64,000 nucleotides of DNA, from contig NZ_CP013611.1 in assembly GCF_001482385.1 (NCBI RefSeq), positions 2,852,001-2,916,000 of the forward strand. The letters are read 5' to 3'. The notes beneath the pieces were generated by a model that saw nothing but the letters and a program-made list of their open reading frames with translations, searched no databases and was not told the DNA's origin. A program made the position numbers and the translations under genes. Shown piece after piece: positions 17,402-26,700 of the stretch. Each line of letters begins with the position of its first letter. Position 1 is the first letter of the stretch. The stretch is from Pseudoalteromonas rubra (GTDB lineage Bacteria > Pseudomonadota > Gammaproteobacteria > Enterobacterales > Alteromonadaceae).

Positions 17402-17494
17402 TGGCGGAGAAGGAGGGATTCGAACCCTCGATAGGGCTACAAACCCTATACTCCCTTAGCAGGGGAGCGCCTTCAGCCACTCGGCCACCTCTCC
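17402..17494 (-). tRNA. tRNA-Ser(GCT)
   Basis: A 93-base serine tRNA with encoded CCA, long variable arm, intact T-arm (GGTTCGAATCC) and anticodon GCT in the loop after the CCCCT stem. The acceptor stem is GGAGAGG with one G-U pair. Second gene of a two-tRNA operon, followed by a strong terminator. Confidence 0.97.
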
Positions 17495-17512
17495 GGCGCA
17501 AAAACTTAAAAA

Positions 17513-17603
17513 TGGCGGAGAGATAGGGATTTGAACCCTAGATACGCTATTAACGTATGCCGGTTTTCAAGACCGGTGCTTTCAACCACTCAGCCATCTC
17601 TCC
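17513..17603 (-). tRNA. tRNA-Ser(TGA)
   Basis: A 91-base serine tRNA with encoded CCA, long variable arm and anticodon TGA (loop CTTGAAA). First gene of the pair; 18 bases separate it from tRNA-Ser(GCT). It reads UCA and related codons. Confidence 0.97.
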
Positions 17604-17613
17604 ATGGGCAAAG

Positions 17614-17642
17614 ATAATACTTAGCGAATTTAGCGCTGTAAA
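17614..17642 (-). promoter_or_regulatory. Promoter of the tRNA-Ser operon
   Basis: On the minus strand TTTACA (17642-17637), a 17-base spacer and TATTAT (17619-17614) form a near-consensus sigma-70 promoter ending 10 bases before the first tRNA base. Confidence 0.75.
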
Positions 17643-17803
17643 TAGTTTTTGAATTGTTTGCTTAAATTTTGTACGTATAAGTGCAATTTTTTACGACTTT
17701 GACCGATTTATGGCCGATCAGGTGTGTTTTATGATATTGAAATAGGGGTAATGAGGGTGGAAGAGGGCATGAACGGTTGGGGGAGAACATGCCCGAGGCA
17801 GAC

Positions 17804-17953
17804 TTACTTATACATAACCACCTGACTTAACATCAGTTGTTTACCCATGTTATTTAACCAAGCCGTTAGTTTAAAGCGGCGTTTGATGACTGGCGCTTCG
17901 ACTGTGTTTAGGGTGGTTTGCGTGTTGCTGCACGCTGCAGCTGAATTAAGCAT
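17804..17953 (-). CDS. 49-residue basic small protein of unknown function
   Basis: ATG at 17953 with GAGGAG 7 bases upstream opens 49 codons ending TAA at 17804. The C-terminal half is basic and amphipathic (PVIKRRFKLTAWLNNMGKQL), while the N-terminal part is Ser/Thr/Asn-rich. No family recognised; a peptide that binds nucleic acid or membrane is possible. The strong ribosome site and the good codon pattern are the evidence that it is real. It stands alone between the tRNA promoter and a T-rich region. Confidence 0.6.
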   Translation of the reverse strand: MLNSAAACSNTQTTLNTVEAPVIKRRFKLTAWLNNMGKQLMLSQVVMYK

Positions 17954-18249
17954 GTCTGACTCCTCAAGATTTTGATGTAATGTTAGTCTGTATCGACATG
18001 GTTATTTTGCGTGCATTGTGGCGAAAAATAAAACGATAAAAATTACTGGTGACGGATTAAAAAAACTAATGCAAATCGTTGTTTTAATTTGTTTAACAAC
18101 CTTTGGTTTGGTTTTTTATTCACTGTTGTGAATGGTGGGTATGTTATTTTTTCCTTTTTTTACAGGGCTTTGTGTTTTTGTTTTTGTTTTTGTTGAATTT
18201 GTTTTGGGTGGTTATTCAGATAAATTGATTTTGTTATTTTGGGGGTTGT
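17954..18249. other. T-rich gene-free region
   Basis: A 296-base stretch with long T-rich runs on the plus strand (about 18040-18240). It must hold the minus-strand promoter of the 49-residue gene and the plus-strand promoter of the lipid kinase gene. No stem-loop or gene is evident. Confidence 0.5.
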
Positions 18250-19113
18250 TTGTTAGTTGTATATAAACCAGGAAATGGGCGAAAATTGCAACGCCATGTA
18301 CGTTGGTTGCGCGCGCAGGCAAAGCAACGTCAGATCCCCCTCAGCTGGTATGAGACGAGCGGATTTTATGGCCGCGATGAGGAGGCGATCCGGTTGCTGC
18401 TCCAGACTGAGTCATCGGTGGTGGTGGTCGGGGGCGATGGGACCATCAACCTGGTTGTCAATGCGATGTGTGAATCATCGGCTTTGCTGGCATGTCTGCC
18501 TGCGGGCACGGGCAATGATTTTTGCCGTCAATTTGGTTACACCGAAAAGCAATGGCGCGCGACGATCTTTTCATCGCACAGTATCGCATTAGACCTGGGC
18601 GTAATAGGGGACCGCTATTTTGTGAATATTGCCGGAGTGGGATTTAATGCAGACGTTGTGCAAAGCCTGAGGGGACAAAAGCATGGCGGGGCACTGAGCT
18701 ATGTCTGGGGCGGCCTTAAACAGCTGTTTTGTGCACCAACGATTGAGCTCAAAACGGCTCAGGGCAGGGGCTTAACACAGGGCATGATGTTACTTCTGGC
18801 CAATGGCCGCTTTTTTGCTGCCGGGCTGCAACCTGCGCCTTTAGCACAGCTGCAGGATGGTCAGCTGGAGTGTATGTGGTTTTCTGCCAAAAGCTGGTGG
18901 CAGCGGCTGATTGTGTTTGCGGCGATGCTGGTGGGATGTCATCAGCGCTTGCCCTGGGTGCACCGGGAAAAGCGCACCCAGCTGGATATTGTGACGCCAG
19001 GGCTGGCCGTGGAGGCAGACGGCGACTTGGTGGCAACAACGCCAGTGACGATCCGCAGCCTGCCAGGGGCCATACAACTCAGGAATTTGCCCGAGACGGC
19101 GTCGTCGGACTGA
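18250..19113 (+). CDS. Diacylglycerol/lipid kinase family protein (YegS/DagK-like)
   Basis: Protein of 287 residues with the family's nucleotide-binding motif VVVGGDGTINLVVNAM (residues 58-73) and LACLPAGTGNDFCRQFG, and a C-terminal VEADGDLV motif. These enzymes phosphorylate lipid hydroxyl groups with ATP at the inner membrane face. The lipid substrate here is unknown. The start is a TTG at 18250 after a run of five G; it leaves no extra N-terminus (LVVYKPGNGR is the usual opening). The last 35 bases overlap the convergent EamA gene. Confidence 0.85.
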   Translation: MLVVYKPGNGRKLQRHVRWLRAQAKQRQIPLSWYETSGFYGRDEEAIRLLLQTESSVVVVGGDGTINLVVNAMCESSALLACLPAGTGNDFCRQFGYTEKQWRATIFSSHSIALDLGVIGDRYFVNIAGVGFNADVVQSLRGQKHGGALSYVWGGLKQLFCAPTIELKTAQGRGLTQGMMLLLANGRFFAAGLQPAPLAQLQDGQLECMWFSAKSWWQRLIVFAAMLVGCHQRLPWVHREKRTQLDIVTPGLAVEADGDLVATTPVTIRSLPGAIQLRNLPETASSD

Positions 19114-19999
19114 GCCAGGCGCGAATACGCTGGTACGGTGTGAGCACGATGGCGTTACCAATCAGCACCAAAGAGAACCCGATAAAGGTGTTGAGCTGCC
19201 AGACAAACCCTTCAAACCAGGTGCTGAGTGTCACTGCGACCAGTGGAAACAGCACAATCAGGTAGCTGGCTTTTTCCGGGCCAATGTTTTTTAGCAAATG
19301 GAAGTAACAGGCAAACGCGATCACAGTGCCAAACACCGACAGGTAAAGTAACGACCCCCAATATTGCGCATCGGCCTCAATACTAAACTGTAATGGGCTG
19401 AACGCCACATAGCCGCCTAAAAACAGTGCGCTATACAACATGCCCCAGGCATTCCCCTGCAACACCCCAATCTGGCGATTGGAATTACGGACACTGACCA
19501 TGTTGCCGAGAGAGGCAACAAACATCCCTGCCAGTGCCAGCAGTAACCCGATGAAAGCGTCGCTGTTGAGATCGGCATTAATCAAGTCCTGCCAGAATAA
19601 GCTGACGATGCCACCGAGGCCCAGTGCTGCACCAAGGTAGATGCGACCGGCAATGGGTTTGGCAAAAAACAATCGGGTATTGACGATATTGGCGACCAGC
19701 AGCAGTGAAAAGGCAATGGAGGCCATCGCGGAGGTCAGGCTGCCTTGCGCCCAGTAGAGTAAGAGGTAATTTAAGCCGAAGTTACCCAGTGCCAGCAGCA
19801 TAAAGAAGCCATGATCCGTGAGTGAGTATCGCATCGGCGGGCGTTTGATCAGCACATAACACCACATACAGGCGGCAGAGATTGCGAAGCGGTAAAACAA
19901 AGAGACCACTTCGTCTACCGTGCCCAGCTGGAACTCGATCGCCAGCCAGGTGGAGCCCCAGATCAGGACGGTAATCGTATACAGAAAAACGTTATTCAT
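19079..19999 (-). CDS. EamA-family (DMT) transporter
   Basis: Protein of 306 residues with about ten hydrophobic helices in two EamA repeats (opening NNVFLYTITVLIWGSTWLAI; second half ending GFSLVLIGNAIVL). Such inner-membrane proteins usually export small metabolites or amino acids. It is divergent from a MocR-type regulator across 96 bases, and that pairing is common, so the regulator probably controls it. The substrate is unknown. Confidence 0.85.
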   Translation of the reverse strand: MNNVFLYTITVLIWGSTWLAIEFQLGTVDEVVSLFYRFAISAACMWCYVLIKRPPMRYSLTDHGFFMLLALGNFGLNYLLLYWAQGSLTSAMASIAFSLLLVANIVNTRLFFAKPIAGRIYLGAALGLGGIVSLFWQDLINADLNSDAFIGLLLALAGMFVASLGNMVSVRNSNRQIGVLQGNAWGMLYSALFLGGYVAFSPLQFSIEADAQYWGSLLYLSVFGTVIAFACYFHLLKNIGPEKASYLIVLFPLVAVTLSTWFEGFVWQLNTFIGFSLVLIGNAIVLTPYQRIRAWLSPTTPSRANS

Positions 20000-20095
20000 T
20001 CTTTTAACTCACAAGAAGGACTAGTCAGCGTGGCCAGTTTAGCGATATATTCTGTACATGCCAGATACAAAAAATGTGTTTTTACACCTATACAG

Positions 20096-21541
20096 ATGAA
20101 TCATTCAACTTTGAAGTCTGATTACCTATATCAGCAAGTGATTACCGTGATCCGTGACATGGTCGAGCAGGAGTTGCTGAACCCGGGCGATAAGTTACCG
20201 TCGTTAAGGGCTATGGCAAGCCGTTTGCGGGTCAGTATTCCCACAGTCCAACAGGCTTATCAGCACCTTGAGATGTCGGGTCAGATTGTGGCACGCGAGA
20301 AGTCGGGGTATTTTTTGCAAGACGGTCAGCAGGCGGCGACACCGCAGCGCAGCAAATTACCGGCTAAGCCTGTGATGGTAAACAAGCAGCAGTTGATTGA
20401 GCATGTGTACGAGGGGATCCATCTGTCAGATGTTGCCCCGCTGGGGCTGGCAAACCCGGTTGCAGCATCAAGCCCGCAACAGGCGCTGGCCAGAAGTATG
20501 CGCCAGGCAATGCGACAGGCTCAGGCGCGTATGCTGGACTATGGTGCCATTGATGGCCTGAAGATGCTTAAAGCACAGGTGGTGCAATATTATCTGGCAC
20601 TGGGACTGACGGTGAATAGTGATGAGCTAATCATCACCAATGGTGCCCAGGAAGCGATAGCCATTGCGCTACAGTGTGTCACTCAGCCCGGAGACATAGT
20701 GGCTATTGAGTCACCTTGTTACTTTGGGATTGTTGAGCTGGTTGAAAACCTCGGTCTGAAAGCGATCGAAATTCCCGTTTGTCCGGATGATGGGATTTGG
20801 CTCGATGATCTCAGTGCCGCTCTGGCGCGGCATCCGATCAAGGCCTGTCTGTTCTCAACCAGTATCAATAATCCACTGGGCAGTCAGATGCCTGAATCTC
20901 GTATGCAGCAGTTGTTGCTGCTGCTCCGTGCGCACGATGTGGTGCTGATCGAAGATGATGTATATGGAGACCTGTATTTTGGTGAGCAAAGAGTCAGGCC
21001 AGCGCAGTGCTTTGCACAGTCGGGTGAGGTATTGACCTGCTCGTCGTTTTCCAAGACCGTGGCGCCAGGCTATCGCGTTGGCTGGATGCTGGCAGGGCCG
21101 CACAGCGCCCGGGCAAAGCGCTTTAAGCGGGCACTGAGCTGCTCTGCACCTATGATGAATCAATGGGCGCTGGCAGATTTTATGGCCAGTGGTGAGTTTC
21201 ATCGGCATTTGCGACAACTTCGTAAGCGCTTGTTTGATAATAAACAAAAGATGCGCCTGGCGGTTCAGAAGTATTTTCCTGACCACGTGCGTGTCAGTGA
21301 TCCCAAAGGCGGCTGTGTGTTATGGCTGGACCTGGGGGACGAATATGACGGTGGGCTGTTCTTTCAGCTGGCCCTCCAGGCGGGGATCAGTGTCGCACCC
21401 GGCGCGATATTCAGTGCCTATGAGCGGTATCGCAGTTGTGTGCGGATCAGCTATGGTCTGCCCTGGTGCGACAAGATGGAAGGCTATGTGCGCACCCTGG
21501 GCGAATTAGTGGTTCAGGCAAAAAAGCAGCCACACCTGTGA
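20096..21541 (+). CDS. MocR-type regulator (GntR HTH fused to aminotransferase-like domain)
   Basis: Protein of about 481 residues. An N-terminal GntR winged helix (SDYLYQQVITVIRDMV, GDKLPSLRAMASRLRVS, TVQQAYQHLE) is joined by a linker to a class I aminotransferase-like domain with the PLP lysine in SSFSKTVAPGYRVGWM. MocR proteins sense PLP or an amino-acid adduct and often control a divergent transporter, as would fit the EamA gene here. The ATG at 20096 is chosen over a GTG at 20030 because the GntR domain starts right after it. Confidence 0.88.
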   Translation: MNHSTLKSDYLYQQVITVIRDMVEQELLNPGDKLPSLRAMASRLRVSIPTVQQAYQHLEMSGQIVAREKSGYFLQDGQQAATPQRSKLPAKPVMVNKQQLIEHVYEGIHLSDVAPLGLANPVAASSPQQALARSMRQAMRQAQARMLDYGAIDGLKMLKAQVVQYYLALGLTVNSDELIITNGAQEAIAIALQCVTQPGDIVAIESPCYFGIVELVENLGLKAIEIPVCPDDGIWLDDLSAALARHPIKACLFSTSINNPLGSQMPESRMQQLLLLLRAHDVVLIEDDVYGDLYFGEQRVRPAQCFAQSGEVLTCSSFSKTVAPGYRVGWMLAGPHSARAKRFKRALSCSAPMMNQWALADFMASGEFHRHLRQLRKRLFDNKQKMRLAVQKYFPDHVRVSDPKGGCVLWLDLGDEYDGGLFFQLALQAGISVAPGAIFSAYERYRSCVRISYGLPWCDKMEGYVRTLGELVVQAKKQPHL

Positions 21542-21591
21542 TAAGCAGTGAGCTTAGACAAGTGTGGCTGACTGCACAGGGATAACCGGGC

Positions 21592-22374
21592 TTAGCGATA
21601 AGCGAATAATTGATACCCTTCCATCTGGGGGATCATTGCACTGAGCTGTGACTCCTGCTCTGCAATGGTTTTGAAGTTGCCACACAGCGCATCGGCCTGC
21701 TGCTCCAGCATGTCTGCCTGCTGTGCGACTTTTTGTTCAATTTCGGCGCCGAGGTTTTCCATACGTTGCTCGAATCGCGCCATATCGCCACCTGAACTGA
21801 CCATTTCAGAGCCGATAGCAACCAGCAGGCTGCCTATGGACTCCATCATGGCACCTTCAATGGCTTGCTCAATTTTCTCTTCAAACTGATGCTCAAAGTG
21901 TTCACCAAAGTCATTAAAGGTTTGCTCACCCATTACAAAAGTACCTTGCTGATAAAACGCCCCTTCAATTTCGGTATGCAGCTCATCCATCAGGCCTGAC
22001 AGTGACTCGAGATTGTGCAGGTTAAAGGCGCTGGCGACTTCTTCTATGGCGACGCCAGCCAGTTCCACGCCTTGTAATGCAATGCTGGCGACTTTGGGCA
22101 GCTCGCCTCGCAGCGTATCCGCATATGTTTGCATCGCCATGCGCTCATCCTGACTCAGTTGCACCGGTTGATCTGCAATATAAAGAAAGCCCTGAGCATC
22201 TATCATCAAAGGCTGACCAGAGCCGTTTTTGATGTACACCTGATCAGGCGTAATGTGCACGTCGTTTTTAAAATCTACGGCACATTCATCTGTACTGACG
22301 GAAAAGTGGCTGTCTGAATGGGCAGCGACCTGGATGGACAAAAACAGAGTTGAAGCAAGCAGCATAGTTTTCAT
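21592..22374 (-). CDS. DUF2884 (YggN-like) exported protein
   Basis: Protein of 260 residues. A signal peptide (MKTMLLASTLFLSIQVAAHS) leads to a mature domain with DFKNDVHITPDQVYI and a later helical, Gln/Glu-rich part. It matches the YggN/DUF2884 family of periplasmic proteins of unknown function. The start at 22374 is supported by AAGGAA 9 bases upstream; an upstream in-frame ATG at 22428 precedes no signal-like sequence. Confidence 0.8.
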   Translation of the reverse strand: MKTMLLASTLFLSIQVAAHSDSHFSVSTDECAVDFKNDVHITPDQVYIKNGSGQPLMIDAQGFLYIADQPVQLSQDERMAMQTYADTLRGELPKVASIALQGVELAGVAIEEVASAFNLHNLESLSGLMDELHTEIEGAFYQQGTFVMGEQTFNDFGEHFEHQFEEKIEQAIEGAMMESIGSLLVAIGSEMVSSGGDMARFEQRMENLGAEIEQKVAQQADMLEQQADALCGNFKTIAEQESQLSAMIPQMEGYQLFAYR

Positions 22375-22687
22375 AATGTGTTCCTTGGTGTGTTGATGAC
22401 CAGTATGAAATAACAAGAACAGTGCCACTTTATTATGTTATTGAATGATATGAGATTTTGTTATTTTGGTCTCTGAGGAGCGATATCACTTTGTTAGTAA
22501 TATGGCTAAAAAGTGGTGATTTTAACCAGAGTGTTTAGTTGGGGAAGTGGCAATAAAAAATTTTTATCGTATGGATAAAAAAGACTTGCTTTTCAGCGCC
22601 AGCTTTTAGCGCTAAATACTAACTTATGCAGCGTCATCATAGTGTGAACTGCGGGACTATTTAGCATAATTAAGTTTGGAGCACATC
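22375..22687. other. Divergent gene-free region
   Basis: A 313-base AT-rich region between the DUF2884 gene and the small acidic protein gene. A small AGCGC/GCGCT inverted repeat lies near 22597-22614. It should hold both promoters, but I could not assign them. Confidence 0.45.
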
Positions 22688-22870
22688 GTGGGTAAAACAT
22701 TTTCCTATGATCCGTTAGATGATGATTATGAAGACGACTTTGGGTCGTTGGATAAAGAACTACAGGCACAGCAAAAGAAGCAGGTGAAACGTCGTCTGGA
22801 TGATTATCTGGAGCAAAAACGCCTGAAGCGTAATCTTGGCGAGGACGATTTAGACTTTTTTGATGACTAA
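22688..22870 (+). CDS. Small charged protein, PA3496-like
   Basis: Sixty residues from the GTG at 22688 (GGAG 7 bases upstream; a TTG at 22676 is in frame). The sequence has an acidic N-terminus (DPLDDDYEDDFG), a basic helix (KKQVKRRLDDYLEQKRLKRNLG) and an acidic tail (EDDLDFFDD). The RRLDDYLEQKRL helix resembles the PA3496 family of small proteins. Function unknown. A terminator follows. Confidence 0.65.
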   Translation: MGKTFSYDPLDDDYEDDFGSLDKELQAQQKKQVKRRLDDYLEQKRLKRNLGEDDLDFFDD

Positions 22871-22938
22871 GTCGAAGTGGCGTGTGATTTAGAACCTGAG
22901 TGAAATTGACATGTGCGCGATGATACTCGGCCACATTA

Positions 22939-22960
22939 TAAGGCAGCGGCGGCTGCCTTA
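22939..22960 (+). terminator. Intrinsic terminator hairpin
   Basis: TAAGGCAGC pairs with GCTGCCTTA around a 4-base loop, followed by a T-rich tract. It ends the small acidic protein gene and may serve the convergent cytochrome c' gene from the other side. Confidence 0.7.
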
Positions 22961-22974
22961 TTGCTATTTATTGC

Positions 22975-23424
22975 TTAGTCTTTAAATGAATTGTGGCAAT
23001 CTTTACAGCCTTTTGCCCAATTCCTGAATGCTGCGCCAATGATTTTTTTGTCGCCTGACTCTGCTGCAACAGCCAGCTTTTGTGCGTAATCTGCAAAAGC
23101 TTGCGCTTTTTTATCAAAGGTTGCTCGGTCAGACCAGATTGCCGGTAATGCGTCTGTTGCCCCTTTGTCTGAACCTGCCGGGAAGGCTTCCCAAGGCATT
23201 GCTGATAAATGCGCTGCATTGTTAGCACGTTGCTTAAAACGCTCTGCATCAAACGGGACTTTGCCTTTCAGCATGTCGCCCATATCACCAATCTGATAAC
23301 GGATCAGTTGAAATGCTGCTTTGCGGTATTCGATAGCGTCTTCTGGTTTTTCGAATAGTGAACTTGCCTGTACATTCAAAGACAGTCCGGTTAATAAACT
23401 TGTTAATAATAGTGTAGTTCTCAT
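22975..23424 (-). CDS. Cytochrome c' / c556 family protein
   Basis: Protein of 149 residues with a signal peptide (RTTLLLTSLLTGLSLNVQAS), a four-helix-bundle type sequence and a C-terminal heme c site CKDCH near residue 141. An early R-x-x-A-F-x-x-I motif (YRKAAFQLIRYQIGDM) matches family PF01322. It is a periplasmic heme protein that binds gaseous ligands or takes part in electron transfer. Single gene, convergent with the small acidic protein gene. Confidence 0.9.
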   Translation of the reverse strand: MRTTLLLTSLLTGLSLNVQASSLFEKPEDAIEYRKAAFQLIRYQIGDMGDMLKGKVPFDAERFKQRANNAAHLSAMPWEAFPAGSDKGATDALPAIWSDRATFDKKAQAFADYAQKLAVAAESGDKKIIGAAFRNWAKGCKDCHNSFKD

Positions 23425-23635
23425 TTCGACCCCTTAATTAAAAAAACTGCCTCTTTTCTAAGTCTTTACAAAAGATATTGCAAGTCTCTTAGACGAGTTC
23501 AGAATTATGAACTACATTTGCTACTCATTTTGTGTGTATTTTGTTCGCTTTGCTTTACAACGCCCTCAATATGACAACATTATTGCGGGTCGGTTTACGT
23601 TCGTTTACAGTTTTAAAATTCTTAATAAACAGTAG

Positions 23636-23675
23636 GTTACAAACCTGATTGTGATTTGAATGAAAAGTTTGTAAC
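23636..23675. promoter_or_regulatory. Perfect 9-bp inverted repeat upstream of the subtilase gene
   Basis: GTTACAAAC (23636-23644) and GTTTGTAAC (23667-23675) are perfect inverted copies 22 bases apart, just upstream of the candidate -35 box. The centre-to-centre spacing is 31 bases, about three helical turns, as for a dimeric regulator bound on one face. Confidence 0.55.
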
Positions 23676-23693
23676 TTCTTTGTGTGTTTAATA

Positions 23694-23723
23694 TTGTAAT
23701 TAACAGGCGAGTCACACTATATT
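23694..23723 (+). promoter_or_regulatory. Promoter candidate of the subtilase gene
   Basis: TTGTAA, an 18-base spacer and TATATT lie about 67 bases before the start codon, immediately downstream of the inverted repeat. The ribosome site AGGGGAAA at 23778-23785 precedes ATG 23790. Confidence 0.5.
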
Positions 23724-23789
23724 GATGGACGAATCTACTCTCTAAAACTAAAAGAAACATCTTTTACACAACAAGTCCTAGGGGAAACT

Positions 23790-26700
23790 ATGGCCAAGTA
23801 TTCATTTAAAGCCACCGCGGTAGCATCTGCTGTCTCTGGTGCATTGATGGCAGCATCTGCAACGGCTGCAACCGCACAAGTTCAACCAAGCACATCACTC
23901 AAAGTCAGCCAGGTTGCTTTAGAGCAAGGCAACACCGCTGAAGCGCGCACTAACGCCTACCTGGTCGTTATGAAACAAAACACGGCGGTAGACCTGGTCG
24001 CAAAAGGTGTGTACAGCGAAGCGGCAGCAAAGCATACATTTGCCAGCGTACAGGCTGCTCAGTCTAACCTAAGACAGCAAATTCAACAGCTTGATTCAGG
24101 TGCTAAGGTACTTGGCTCAACAAAAGTCTTGGCTTCTACTTTGATTGTTGAAGCATCAGACAGCACACTAGACAAATTACGCAATAATGCAGCGGTTGAG
24201 CGTATTTTACCACTGAGAGATTCTCGACTGTTTGTTGAGGAAAGCTCGGGCTACATTGGTGCTGACTCAGTAAAACAAAATCTGGGCGTAACCGGTGAAG
24301 GTGTTAAAGTCGCGGTACTAGATACTGGTATCGATTACACGCACAAAGTATTCAATGAAGCGGCGGGTACTGTTGAGGCGTATGAAGCCGAAGCGGCTGA
24401 TCCGACGACTGTTGCTTGGCCACAAGGTCAGGTAAAAGGCGGTTACGACTTTGTACGTAACGACGCTGACCCGATTGAAGATGATCCAAGATTCCGTTCA
24501 GACGCGGCTGAAGATGATGAGTTGACTGATCACGGTACACACGTATCACACGACGTAACGGGCATTGCTCCTGACGTTGAACTGTATGTGTATTCTGTAT
24601 GTGGCGGCGGTTGTACCTGGGCTGCACAGATCAATGCCCTTGAAGCGGCAATGGATCCAAATGGCGACGGCGACATCAGTGACCGTGTTGACCTGATGAA
24701 CATGTCACTGGGTGGCGAGTTCGGTAATACCTACACAGGCGATGGTACGCAATATCTGATCCAGCGCGCGGTTGATCTGGGTACTAATATGATCATCGCG
24801 GCCGGTAACGACAACGACGTACCGTTCCGTGTTGGTGGCCCAAGTACAACCCCTAACGCGCTGTCTGTGGCGTCTTTGAATCACCCAACACATAAAAGTT
24901 TGATTGGTGAAGGCACCATTGCTGGCACTGAAACGGAGATCCAGCTCGCGAGCTTTGGTCCGCAAGAAGCATTTAGCTTTACACAAGACGACGCTGAGCT
25001 GGTTTATCCGAGCGCAAACCAAAACGGCTGTACTATTCCGCCAGGAGATGATGCTGAGCCAGATGCAGAACCTACTAATCCTTTTGCTGACATGGATTTT
25101 ACCGGCAAAGCCGTGCTTATTGACCGTGGTGAATGTGCTTTCACAGAAAAAGTACTCAACGCACAGGAAAGAGGTGCTGTATTTGTATTGATTGCAAACA
25201 ATACCGATGACGGTACTCCTGCTCCTATGGGTGGTAGCGATGCTTCTGTGACGATCCCGTCTGTAGGTATTAACTTTGCGGCAGGTGATGCTCTGAAGAA
25301 CCAACTACGTGATGGCGCGGCAAGCTATAGCGTAAGCGGTGAGCTGAAAGAAACTACAGGTGGTGTATCTGACTTCTCTTCACGTGGTCCTTCAATGGAC
25401 GGTTTGTTGAAGCCTGAAATTGCGGCTCCTGGTTCGAACATTTTGGCGGCAGCGCCGTCTACCGGTGACCAGCTGCACAGAATGTCTGGTACATCCATGG
25501 CGAGCCCAATTGTAGCGGGTGCAGTAGCCCTGATGAAAGAAGGTCGTCCTGAGCTGGATGCTTTTGAAATCAAAGCTATGCTGATGAACACAGCCAACCT
25601 GGATATCCATGTTGATTCACTGAATGTTGATCCTGAGTCACCACTGGCGCCAATCAGCCGTATCGGTGCGGGTCTGATTGATGTTGAAAAAGCGATGGCA
25701 TCGCCGGTTGCTGCGTGGAGCTGGATTTCTGAATATGAAACAAACCAAGGTGCATTGTCGTTTGGCTATGACCAACTTGAAGAAGAGACAACCTACACTA
25801 AGACAGTAGAGCTGAAAAACTTCTCTGATACACCTAAGACTTATAACCTGCGCATCGAAGCGCGTTATGAAAATGACGTAGATACAGACGCGCTAAGCTG
25901 GGAATATCCAGAAGAAGTCACTGTACCTGCAGGTCAGACGGTTACGTTTGACGTATCCGTGACAGTGGATCCTGCTAAGCTACCTGAGTGGGGCATGACT
26001 AACCCGCTATCAGCTAGTGAGCAAGGCCCTCGCGCTGCTGCGTTGACCTTGTCAGAAATGGACGGTGCGCTGGTATTTGACGACGTTGAAACTGAAGGTG
26101 ACCACGACCTGCACATGGTTTACCACATGTTGCCTAAAGCGCATGTTGGCCTTGATCTACACCATGAAATGGTCAATGGCGAGCTGATGCTTGTTGCAAT
26201 GAACAACGGTTACAGAACAGTTAACCCGCTGGCAGATCAGCTGGTTGCCGTAGGTGAAGAAGCGAGCGAAGAAGAAAAAGCCTTTAATATCCTGGGCACA
26301 ACGTTCAATGTGTTTGCATCAGATGCCTGTACAGATACGGGCATGTTCTTCACTGCATCGATGAAACTACGTGATGACGTGACGCATCTGCGTCAGGCCG
26401 GTTATCACATGAATCTTGATACTAACAATGACGGCACGTTTGACTATGCACTGGCGATTTACAACGATGTAGGCCGCGCCGCTGCAGTACCTGGTCGTGG
26501 TCGTACCGTATCAGGTCCAATAGTTGATGGTGCTCCATCATGGAGACTCCTGACGCCGATGTTCCATGAGACAGGCTCAAGCACGGTAACATTCTCTGGT
26601 TGTACTAACATTATTGGTTTGACTGCCGATCAGTTAGGCAACGAAATGAGCATTGAAGCGCAGGTTGGTTGGGATAACTACCAGCTTGGCATCAGCACAG

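Noticed and set aside
16976..17603. Integration (att) site of a genomic island at tRNA-Ser
   Set aside because: There is a partial 3' tRNA copy, but only about 270 bases lie between copies and no integrase or mobile genes are present; local duplication is simpler.
24352..25610. Several minus-strand frames inside the subtilase gene
   Set aside because: Shadows of a long, well-supported gene with biased codons.
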